This document shows, one piece after another, positions 1 to 5,068 of a stretch of 6,257 bases of DNA. A program made the position numbers and the translations under genes. Where the stretch lies: contig JADZET010000135.1 in NCBI GenBank assembly GCA_020850375.1, positions 1-6,257 on the forward strand. The letters are read 5' to 3'. A model generated the notes under the pieces. That model saw only the letters and a program-made list of their open reading frames with translations. It ran no database searches and was not told the origin of the DNA. Each line of letters opens with the position of its first letter. Positions within the stretch are counted from its first letter, which is position 1. This stretch comes from Phycisphaeraceae bacterium. Lineage in GTDB: Bacteria; Planctomycetota; Phycisphaerae; Phycisphaerales; Phycisphaeraceae.

Positions 1-788
1 CGAAGATGGAGCCTTACATCTTCGGCAAGCGGAACAAGGTGCACATCATCGACGTCAAGGCCACGATCAAGGGCTTGCTCTTGGCGCGCAAGTTCCTGAC
101 GCGGACGGTGGCGGAGGGCAAGGACATCCTGTTCGTGGGGACCAAGCGTCAGGCCCGCGGGTCGATCGAGCGGCTGGTCCGTGAGACGGGCATGCCGTAC
201 GTGATCGAGCGGTGGCTGGGCGGGACGCTGACGAACTTCCGGACGATCCGTGAACGGCTCAAGCGTTTGGAGGAGCTCGAGAAGCTTGAGGAGACCGGGG
301 CGATCAACAACTACTCCAAGAAGATGGAGAGCCAGATCCGGCGGGAGAAGACCAAGATCCTGCGCAACCTCGAGGGCATCCGGACGATGACGCGGCTGCC
401 GGGGGCGATGGTGATCGTGGACGTCAAGCGTGAGATCAATGCCCTCAAGGAAGCCCGCAAGCTGGGCATCCCGACGATCTGCCTGATCGACACGGACTCG
501 AACCCGGACTACGCGGACATCGCGATCCCGGGCAACGACGACGCGATGCGTGCGATCGAGGTGGTGGTGGACAGCCTGTGCAAGGCGGTGATGGAGGGCA
601 AGACGGCCCGGCAGATCAACGCCGAGGGCCGGGACTCCGGGAGCGCGGAGGGTGGTTCCGAGGGCGGTTCCGGGGGGCGGAGGCGGAGCAGCCGGTCGCA
701 GTTCCGGGCCACGGAGAGCCAGGCCCCGGCCGAGGCTGAGCAGGCGGCGCAGTCGGTCCCCGGCGCGGCGAGCGCCCCGCAGGCGTGA
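1..788 (+). CDS. rpsB: 30S ribosomal protein S2 (5'-truncated by window edge)
   Basis: S2 is a structural protein of the small ribosomal subunit, needed for S1 association and translation initiation. The reading frame is open from the window edge, with the first whole codon at position 3. The visible protein begins KMEPYIFGKRN, which corresponds to the conserved S2 segment that normally follows about 25-30 N-terminal residues. The ATG at 6 is therefore internal and the true start is upstream. Numbering from that Met, family blocks include FVGTKRQA (43-50), ERWLGGTLTNFRTIR (68-82), LPGAMVIVDVKREINALKEA (131-150) and DTDSNPD...IPGNDDAMRAIE (162-185). A coiled-coil-like charged stretch lies around 82-125. 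From about residue 205 the protein becomes a Gly/Ser/Arg and then Ala/Pro/Gln-rich tail of roughly 55 residues, beyond the conserved core and probably disordered. tsf follows 90 bases downstream in the classic rpsB-tsf order. The identification is very secure; only the 5' end is missing. Confidence 0.97.
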   Translation, partial: KMEPYIFGKRNKVHIIDVKATIKGLLLARKFLTRTVAEGKDILFVGTKRQARGSIERLVRETGMPYVIERWLGGTLTNFRTIRERLKRLEELEKLEETGAINNYSKKMESQIRREKTKILRNLEGIRTMTRLPGAMVIVDVKREINALKEARKLGIPTICLIDTDSNPDYADIAIPGNDDAMRAIEVVVDSLCKAVMEGKTARQINAEGRDSGSAEGGSEGGSGGRRRSSRSQFRATESQAPAEAEQAAQSVPGAASAPQA

Positions 789-822
789 GCGTCGGCGGAC
801 GAAACAACGTGATGATCCCCCC

Positions 823-845
823 GAGCCCCGGCACAACCGGGGCTC
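823..845 (+). terminator. rpsB-tsf intergenic hairpin, possible attenuator
   Basis: GAGCCCCGG (823-831) and CCGGGGCTC (837-845) form a perfect 9-bp, very GC-rich stem with a CACAA loop. It begins 35 bases after the rpsB stop. The base of the stem is followed by TTCGC, so there is no proper U-tract; a T5 run occurs only at 859-863. It is therefore more likely a partial terminator, attenuator or mRNA-stability element that lowers tsf relative to rpsB than a full stop. The stem is seen directly; the function is inferred. Confidence 0.5.
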
Positions 846-866
846 TTCGCACCGAGCATTTTTCGC

Positions 867-870
867 GGAG
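867..870 (+). promoter_or_regulatory. Ribosome binding site of tsf
   Basis: GGAG lies 8 bases before the ATG at 879 and fixes that start. The protein from this ATG begins MAIGAKEV, a normal EF-Ts N-terminus. Confidence 0.8.
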
Positions 871-878
871 ATGAAGCC

Positions 879-1703
879 ATGGCCATCGGCGCCAAGGAAG
901 TGATGTCCCTGAGACAGAAGACGGGCCTGGGCATGATGGAGTGCAAGCAGGCCCTGGAGGAGACGGCCGGCGACGTGCAGAAGGCGGTGGACCTCTTGCG
1001 CCAGCGCGGGCTGGCGAAGATGGAGACGCGGACGGACCGGACGTCGGCCGAGGGGCGCGTGTTCGTGACGATCGCGTCGGACAAGAGCAAGGGGGCGATC
1101 GTCGAGGTCAACACCGAGACGGACTTCACGGCCAACAACGACGCGTTCAAGAGGATGCTGGGCATCGTCGCGGGCGAGGCGCTCAAACAGCCGGCCGGCG
1201 AGGTGCAGAAGAATGACGCGATGCAGGCGGCGATCGACGAGGTGCGCCTGACGACCAAGGAGAACGTGCAGTTCGGCCAGGCCAAGGTGCTCGGCGCCCC
1301 CGGAAGTGTCGTTGGTTCTTATGTGCACTTTACCGGGAAGGTTGGGGCGATGATCGAGCTGTCGGCGGAGGACCCCGCGGCGGTGACGCCGGAGCTGCTG
1401 GCGGACCTGTGCATGCACGTGACGGCGGTCAGCCCGGCGCCGCTGGGGGTGGTGCCCGAGGACGTGCCGGCGGCGATCGTCGAGAAGGAGCGCGAGATCG
1501 CCAAGGGCCAGGCGCTCGAGTCGGGCAAGCCGGAGAACATCGCGATCAAGATGGTCGAGGGCAAGATCCGCAAGTTCTTCGAGGAGAACACGCTGCTGCT
1601 GCAGCCGTTCATCAAGGACGATAAGAAGCGGGTCAAGGAGATCCTGCCCAAGGGGGTGGGGATCAAGAGCTTCGCGCGGATGGCGGTGGGAGAGAAGGCC
1701 TAA
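879..1703 (+). CDS. tsf: Translation elongation factor Ts
   Basis: EF-Ts is the cytosolic nucleotide exchange factor that releases GDP from EF-Tu so that it can be reloaded with GTP. The protein has 274 residues, within the usual family range. Residues 1-46 form the N-terminal UBA-like EF-Tu-binding domain, containing LRQKTGLGMMECKQALEE (11-28). The second signature is EVNTETDFTANN (76-87), where most homologues have ECETDFVAKN or close variants; the Asp-Phe pair (82-83) that inserts near the EF-Tu nucleotide site is kept, but flanking positions are changed. The dimerisation core follows (about 90-260), including a coiled-coil-like helical stretch around 195-235 and a C-terminal segment with LLLQPFIKDDKKRVKEIL. 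A GGAG site 8 bases upstream supports the start. It is co-directional with rpsB, 90 bases downstream of it, and closed by an intrinsic terminator, so it is the last gene of the operon. Confidence 0.98.
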   Translation: MAIGAKEVMSLRQKTGLGMMECKQALEETAGDVQKAVDLLRQRGLAKMETRTDRTSAEGRVFVTIASDKSKGAIVEVNTETDFTANNDAFKRMLGIVAGEALKQPAGEVQKNDAMQAAIDEVRLTTKENVQFGQAKVLGAPGSVVGSYVHFTGKVGAMIELSAEDPAAVTPELLADLCMHVTAVSPAPLGVVPEDVPAAIVEKEREIAKGQALESGKPENIAIKMVEGKIRKFFEENTLLLQPFIKDDKKRVKEILPKGVGIKSFARMAVGEKA

Positions 1704-1747
1704 CCCCCGGAAGCCCCCCCGGAAGCCCCCCGGGAATTCCCCGGAAG
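1704..1747 (+). repeat. Short C-rich tandem repeats after tsf
   Basis: Immediately after the tsf stop, CCCCGGAAG occurs at 1705-1713, 1717-1725 and 1739-1747, with a variant CCCCGGGAA at 1728-1736. The period is 11-12 bases, close to one helical turn. The stretch lies between the stop codon and the terminator. It is untranslated, strongly C-rich on the + strand, and could be a product of replication slippage or a transcription-pausing / Rho-related C-rich region. The repeats are seen directly; no function can be assigned. Confidence 0.6.
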
Positions 1748-1770
1748 TTTTGGAACGGTATATCTGCGAG

Positions 1771-1803
1771 GCCCACGTTCGGTGAACGTGGGCTTCTTCT
1801 TTT
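1771..1803 (+). terminator. Intrinsic terminator of the rpsB-tsf operon
   Basis: GCCCACGTTC (1771-1780) and GAACGTGGGC (1784-1793) form a perfect 10-bp stem with a GGT loop, followed directly by TTCTTCTTTT (1794-1803). This is a textbook Rho-independent terminator for + strand transcription, 67 bases after the tsf stop. The convergent hydrolase gene ends at 1822, so the same hairpin is met from the other side. In that direction the tail reads CTCGCAGAT, so termination there should be weaker. Confidence 0.93.
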
Positions 1804-1821
1804 GGGGTGTTCAGGCGGACG

Positions 1822-2865
1822 TCAGGCGCGGGGGAGGGCGGCCTCGATGGTGGCCAGCAGGACGTCGGTGTAGAGGGTGTGGCCGAAGTCGTTGGGGTGG
1901 TTGAGGCCGTTGCCGGTCAGGCTCCAGAAATCCTTGCGGTCGACGGCCCATTGCCAGAGGGTGGTGACGTCGGCGAGGATCGTGCCCACGCCACAGAGAG
2001 TGCGCAGGGCGTCGCGGTAGCGGGGGAGGGTGTCGCCGCCGTTGAACTGCCAGTGAGGGTTGGCGAGCATCGAGCCGACGAGGACGAATTCAATCTCTTT
2101 GGCGGGGTGGGCGGCACGGACGGCGTCGATCTGTTGGCGGATGTAGTTGAGGAAGACTTCCGGGGGGCGCCGGCCGTAGGCGTCGTTCATGCCCCAGGCC
2201 AGGACGACCAGGTCGGGGGATTGGTCGGTGACGAGGTGGATGTTCTTGAGGCCCCAGTCGGCGGCCATGCCGCCTTTGGCGACGTTGGCCAGGGTGACGG
2301 CGGCGCGGTGGCGGCGGCCCAGCTCGCGGGCGAGCTGCTGGGCGTAGGGGAGGTTGTCGGGGCCCTTGTCGGGGGAGCCGGTGGCGTTGTCGCCGGCGGT
2401 GATGCTGTCGCCGAAGGCGACGAGCTTGAGCGTACCATGGCGGAGGTGTTCGGCGGTGCGGGGGAGAGAGCCTTGGGGGGAAGACGGGAGAGGGCCGGTC
2501 CAGCCGTCGTGGTCGTAGGTGATCAGGACTTGGCGGCGGAGGTACCTGAAATCCTCGCCGAAGTAGATCACGCGGTCGGGCTGGTCGAGGGCGGCGGTGA
2601 AGGGTGGGGAGTCGGGCTGGCGAGGGGGGAAGAGGTCCTGGCGGGGGAGGCTGGGGATGCGTGAGCCGGGGGGGAGCGTCAGACGGCGGCGGGAGTCGTC
2701 GAGGTGGTAGTCGCGGCCGGGCTCGTAGAGGGGATCGCCGGCGGGGCCGGTGACGGTGAGGATGCGCGTGGCGGGGAGGAGGAGGTGGGCCTCGGCGGGT
2801 TGGCCGGGGGCGGGCTCGAGGAAGAAGGCGGACTCACGCTCGACACGACGGGAATCCCAGAGCAT
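1822..2865 (-). CDS. SGNH/GDSL-family hydrolase (putative esterase)
   Basis: This predicted SGNH-fold hydrolase has 347 residues and is probably an esterase or acetylesterase; the substrate is unknown. The ATG at 2865 is chosen because GGAG (2875-2872) sits 6 bases before it; a GTG at 2877 would add four residues but has no ribosome site. Numbering from that GTG, the N-terminal region (about 1-140) is a proline-rich, probably beta-sandwich domain with GRDYHLD and LTLPPGSRIP. The catalytic domain has block I VAFGDSIT (153-160, nucleophile Ser158), block II AKGGMAADW (Gly203), block III GMND (229-232, Asn231) and block V GLNHPNDFGH (His327). The usual DxxH aspartate three residues before the histidine is a glycine here. 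There is no signal peptide or membrane segment, so it is probably cytoplasmic. It starts just past the rplU terminator. Its silent positions are strongly C-biased, matching rplU on the same strand. Family identification is firm; specific function is open. Confidence 0.9.
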   Translation of the reverse strand: MLWDSRRVERESAFFLEPAPGQPAEAHLLLPATRILTVTGPAGDPLYEPGRDYHLDDSRRRLTLPPGSRIPSLPRQDLFPPRQPDSPPFTAALDQPDRVIYFGEDFRYLRRQVLITYDHDGWTGPLPSSPQGSLPRTAEHLRHGTLKLVAFGDSITAGDNATGSPDKGPDNLPYAQQLARELGRRHRAAVTLANVAKGGMAADWGLKNIHLVTDQSPDLVVLAWGMNDAYGRRPPEVFLNYIRQQIDAVRAAHPAKEIEFVLVGSMLANPHWQFNGGDTLPRYRDALRTLCGVGTILADVTTLWQWAVDRKDFWSLTGNGLNHPNDFGHTLYTDVLLATIEAALPRA

Positions 2866-2890
2866 GAGGCACTCCACAGCGGGGGATGAG

Positions 2891-2925
2891 GTAAGAAAAC
2901 GCCCGCGATCATGCGATCACGGGCG
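2891..2925 (-). terminator. Intrinsic terminator of rplU
   Basis: Read on the - strand, CGCCCGTGATC... pairs with GATCGCGGGCG around a 4-base GCAT loop. This gives an 11-bp stem (2925-2915 with 2910-2900) with one G-U wobble, followed by TTTTCTTAC (2899-2891). It is a good Rho-independent terminator about 60 bases after the rplU stop. The tail ends only 25 bases before the hydrolase start codon, so the two minus-strand genes are probably not a simple operon. Confidence 0.88.
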
Positions 2926-2936
2926 GGGGAAATCAA
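2908..2936 (-). promoter_or_regulatory. Weak candidate promoter for the SGNH hydrolase gene
   Basis: On the - strand TTGATT (2936-2931; 4 of 6 to TTGACA), a 17-base spacer and CATGAT (2913-2908; 4 of 6 to TATAAT) lie upstream of the hydrolase. The -10 element falls in the loop region of the rplU terminator. Transcription would start near 2901, leaving a leader of about 35 bases. The match is modest and could be chance; it is listed because the gene needs some promoter between the rplU terminator and its start. Confidence 0.25.
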
Positions 2937-2984
2937 TGGCGGTTGGGATTTTGAGGTTGGACTACCGGAGTCCACTTCCGGGGG

Positions 2985-3299
2985 TCAGGCGGTGATCTGG
3001 GTCACTTTGACCTTGAGGAAGTCCTGGCGATGGCTCTTGCGGCGGAGGTAGTTCTTGGCCTTGAACTTGACGACGCGGACCTTGTCGGTGCGGTCGGCGC
3101 CCAGGATGTCGGCGAGGACCTTGGCGCCGGCGAGGTGGGGGGCGCCGATCTTGGCGTCGCCCTCGGCGCCGCCGACCATCAGGACCTTGTCGAAGGTGAG
3201 GGTGGCGGTGTCGGCGGGGAGGTCGCGGATGGCGACCTTGATGACGTCGCCCTGGCTGACCTTGATCTGGGTGCCGCTGTCTTCGATGATCGCGTACAT
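2985..3299 (-). CDS. rplU: 50S ribosomal protein L21
   Basis: L21 is a small 23S rRNA-binding protein of the large ribosomal subunit. The protein has 104 residues, the normal bacterial length. It begins MYAIIEDSGTQIKVSQGD, equivalent to the canonical MYAIIETGGKQYKV start. The middle has VLMVGG and the family's IGAPHLAGAKV motif (51-61). The basic C-terminus KAKNYLRRKSHRQ (80-92) is the RNA-binding tail, corresponding to the usual KRRKNYRRKxGHRQ. The start at 3299 is fixed by homology and by AAAGG (3310-3306) with a 6-base spacer; the frame stays open further upstream but that extension resembles nothing. rplU normally heads an rplU-rpmA operon, yet here it is followed by its own terminator and then an unrelated hydrolase, so it appears to be monocistronic. 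Silent sites are almost all C. Confidence 0.97.
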   Translation of the reverse strand: MYAIIEDSGTQIKVSQGDVIKVAIRDLPADTATLTFDKVLMVGGAEGDAKIGAPHLAGAKVLADILGADRTDKVRVVKFKAKNYLRRKSHRQDFLKVKVTQITA

Positions 3300-3305
3300 G
3301 GGATG

Positions 3306-3310
3306 CCTTT
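3306..3310 (-). promoter_or_regulatory. Ribosome binding site of rplU
   Basis: AAAGG on the - strand, 6 bases before the ATG at 3299. It decides the start in favour of the 104-residue L21 over a longer in-frame extension. Confidence 0.75.
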
Positions 3311-3378
3311 CGTAATTGACCGAGTCGGGTAGTTTACCAAAGCCCCGGCGGGTCCGCCAGCGACCTGTTGAAGGGGCG

Positions 3379-3407
3379 ATGGATAAGCACTGGCAATGGT
3401 TTATAGT
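3379..3407 (+). promoter_or_regulatory. Candidate promoter of the MDR dehydrogenase gene
   Basis: The rplU-MDR gap (3300-3438) is divergent and must hold promoters for both genes. TATAGT at 3402-3407 matches the -10 consensus at 5 of 6 positions in an otherwise GC-rich region. The hexamer 17 bases upstream, ATGGAT (3379-3384), is a poor -35. Transcription would begin near 3413-3415, giving a leader of about 25 bases that includes the GGGAGG ribosome site at 3425-3430. On the opposite strand TATAAA (3405-3400) overlaps this element and could serve rplU. Moderate to low support. Confidence 0.35.
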
Positions 3408-3438
3408 CACGTCTGATCCGGGATGGGAGGTCTTGTCC

Positions 3439-4467
3439 ATGCTCAGCCGACAGGTGGTGATTCCCTCGGAACGGCAGGTCGTTCTCCAGGACGTCGAGTT
3501 GCCCGTCGGGGCGCCGGGACCGAACCAGGCGCTGCTGCGGACGCGGGCGAGCTTCATCTCGGCGGGGACGGAGCTGGCGGTGTACGCGGCGATCGACCCG
3601 CGGGTGTGGTCGAAGGACCCCTACTTCGCTTACCCGGCCAGGCCGGGGTACGCCAACATCGCGACGGTCGAGGCGGTGGGGGAGAAGGTCAAGCAGGTGC
3701 AGCCGGGGCAGCGGGTGTTCACGTTCCATCCGCACGTGCAGGACCACGTGTTTGACCTGTGGGACTGGGATGTCATTGAGCCAGTGCCTGAAGGAGTTGA
3801 CGACGCGACGGCGGGGGCGGCGCGGATGGGGCTGGTGTCGATCAGCTCGCTGCAGGTGGCGGACGTGGCGCTCAACGACTGGGTGGCGGTGTTCGGGCTG
3901 GGCATCGTGGGGAACCTGGCGTGTCAGTTCTTCCAGTTGGCGGGGGCGCGGGTGATCGGGGTGGACCCGGTGGCGGCGCGGTGCGACTTGGCGCGGCGGA
4001 CGGGGATCGAGCATGTGATTGCGGGGTCGGGGAAGGAGGCGCAGGAGACAATCCGCGAGCTGACAGGGGGGGGCGTGCGCGTGGCGGTGGATGCGGTGGG
4101 GCATGCGGCGATCGTGCGGGAGGCGATGGAGATTGTCGTGGCGCACGGGCAGGTGGTGCTGCTGGGGTCGCCACGCGTGACGCACGAGACGGACGTGACG
4201 GCGATGCTTAAGCCGATCTTCGGTCGGTGGGTGACGGTGACGGGGGCGCTCGAGTGGCGTCTGCCGCGGTTGCCGGGTCTGGACCCGCACGCTCGGCACA
4301 CGACGCTGGGGAACCTGCGGATGATTTTTGATTTGATGGCGCGGGGGCGGTTGAAGGTGGCGCCGCTGGTGACGCATCGGATGCCGGTGGAGAAGATCAA
4401 GGAGGCGTACGACGGTCTTTTGATGGACAAGGAACATTTTCACGGTGTTGCCTTGCTCTGGGCGTGA
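3439..4467 (+). CDS. Zinc-ligand-poor medium-chain dehydrogenase/reductase (MDR)
   Basis: This is a 342-residue MDR-superfamily oxidoreductase, predicted to be cytosolic and NAD(H)-dependent; the substrate is unknown. The ATG at 3439 is chosen because GGGAGG (3425-3430) precedes it by 8 bases and the protein from there starts with a normal GroES-like beta strand. An upstream in-frame ATG at 3379 has a ribosome site only 2 bases away. The N-terminal GroES-like domain (about 1-120) has SFISAGTEL (38-46) where zinc alcohol dehydrogenases have GICGTD, so the zinc-binding Cys is absent, as is the four-Cys structural zinc lobe. The Rossmann domain has VFGLGIVGNLACQ (151-163) and RVIGVDP (171-177), whose Asp176 at the end of beta-2 favours NAD(H) over NADP(H). 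DAVGHAAIVREAM (218-230) and VVLLGSPR (239-246) are standard later blocks. Some ISAGTE-type relatives act in sugar or pigment pathways, but nothing here picks one. Silent positions are mostly G. Confidence 0.9.
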   Translation: MLSRQVVIPSERQVVLQDVELPVGAPGPNQALLRTRASFISAGTELAVYAAIDPRVWSKDPYFAYPARPGYANIATVEAVGEKVKQVQPGQRVFTFHPHVQDHVFDLWDWDVIEPVPEGVDDATAGAARMGLVSISSLQVADVALNDWVAVFGLGIVGNLACQFFQLAGARVIGVDPVAARCDLARRTGIEHVIAGSGKEAQETIRELTGGGVRVAVDAVGHAAIVREAMEIVVAHGQVVLLGSPRVTHETDVTAMLKPIFGRWVTVTGALEWRLPRLPGLDPHARHTTLGNLRMIFDLMARGRLKVAPLVTHRMPVEKIKEAYDGLLMDKEHFHGVALLWA

Positions 4468-4509
4468 GGATGGGGAGAATGGCGAGAGATGAGGGGTATT
4501 CCATCAGAA

Positions 4510-4537
4510 CACATAGCGCCCTTCGGGACGCTATGTG
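4510..4537 (+). terminator. UUCG-capped hairpin between the MDR and PEBP genes
   Basis: CACATAGCG (4510-4518) and CGCTATGTG (4529-4537) form a perfect 9-bp stem. Inside it, after a C-A mismatch, two further C-G pairs close a UUCG tetraloop (4522-4525), one of the most stable RNA caps. It lies 42 bases after the dehydrogenase stop and 54 bases before the next start. No T-run follows it, so it is not a canonical intrinsic terminator. It may act as a processing or 3'-end stability hairpin or a weak terminator. The structure is clear, the role inferred. Confidence 0.55.
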
Positions 4538-4580
4538 GCACCCGATGAGGGACTTAGGGGGCAAGGTCAACGGGAATTCA

Positions 4581-4584
4581 GGAG
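4581..4584 (+). promoter_or_regulatory. Ribosome binding site of the PEBP gene
   Basis: GGAG 7 bases before the ATG at 4592. It decides this start over an in-frame GTG at 4535, which lies inside the upstream hairpin. Confidence 0.75.
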
Positions 4585-4591
4585 AGCCGCC

Positions 4592-5068
4592 ATGGAGATC
4601 ACGACGACGTCGTTCGAGCCGGGCAGGACGATCCCCCGGAAGTTCACGGGTGAGGGGGAGGACGCGTCGCCGGCGCTGCAATGGTCGGGGGTGCCGGCGG
4701 GGGCGGTGGAGCTGGCGTTGATCGTGGATGACCCGGACGCGCCGACGCCGCAGCCGTGGGTGCACTGGGTGATTTATGGTTTGTCGCCGACGCTGACGGG
4801 GCTTGCGGGGGGTGTGCCGCGCAAGACGCAGCTCGTGGACCCGCCGGGGGCGCTGCAGGGGGTGAACACCTGGCCGACGGATAATGTCGGGTATCGCGGG
4901 CCGATGCCGCCGCCGGGGCATGGGGTGCACAGGTACTTCTTCAAGCTCTATGCGCTGGACAAGAAGGTGGGATTGCCGGCCAAGGCGACGAAGGAGCAGG
5001 TGCTGGCGGCGATTCAGGGGCACGTGCTGGCTGAGGCGCAGCTGATGGGCACGTACGAGCGGAAGTAA
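4592..5068 (+). CDS. YbhB/YbcL-type PEBP-family protein
   Basis: This belongs to the bacterial phosphatidylethanolamine-binding / Raf-kinase-inhibitor-like family, small cytosolic beta-proteins with an anion-binding pocket. The true role of the bacterial members is not settled. The protein has 158 residues, the typical length of the E. coli YbhB group. The first conserved region is VDDPDAPTPQPWVHWVIYGL (45-64), with the DPDAP motif and His58 lining the pocket. The second is VGYRGPMPPPGHGVHRYFFK (99-118), with the GYxGPxPP-xHRY signature. It ends with GHVLAEAQLMGTYERK, the usual C-terminal helix and tail. There is no signal peptide, so it resembles the cytoplasmic YbhB type and not the exported YbcL type. 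It follows the MDR gene in the same direction, separated by 124 bases and a stable hairpin, so co-transcription is possible but unproven. Family certain, function unknown. Confidence 0.95.
   Translation: MEITTTSFEPGRTIPRKFTGEGEDASPALQWSGVPAGAVELALIVDDPDAPTPQPWVHWVIYGLSPTLTGLAGGVPRKTQLVDPPGALQGVNTWPTDNVGYRGPMPPPGHGVHRYFFKLYALDKKVGLPAKATKEQVLAAIQGHVLAEAQLMGTYERK

Noticed and set aside
509..1285. 258-residue - strand frame across rpsB and tsf
   Set aside because: It spans two firmly identified genes and their gap, and is Ser/Ala/Cys-rich with no family motif.
1732..1741. GGGAATTCCC palindrome as a possible operator
   Set aside because: It lies in a repeated C-rich stretch after a stop codon, is only 10 bases, and no promoter follows; it is probably incidental.
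1807..2664. Long + strand open frame opposite the SGNH hydrolase
   Set aside because: Its translation is Gly/Val/Ala/Glu-rich low complexity with no motif, while the opposite strand has all SGNH blocks. It is a by-product of GC-rich third positions.
2961..2975. Small GGACT/AGTCC hairpin after rplU
   Set aside because: Only five base pairs with no T-run; the much stronger terminator lies just beyond it.
2985..3557. Extended 190-residue form of L21
   Set aside because: The extra N-terminus has no family similarity, overlaps the divergent dehydrogenase, and the ATG at 3299 has a ribosome site and gives normal L21 length.
3334..4443. Long - strand open frame opposite the dehydrogenase
   Set aside because: It is dominated by Arg, His and Pro, typical of a frame shadow; the + strand encodes a complete MDR protein.
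4397..5023. 208-residue - strand frame opposite the PEBP gene
   Set aside because: Arg/Pro/His-rich composition with no recognisable domain, fully overlapping a well-supported PEBP gene.
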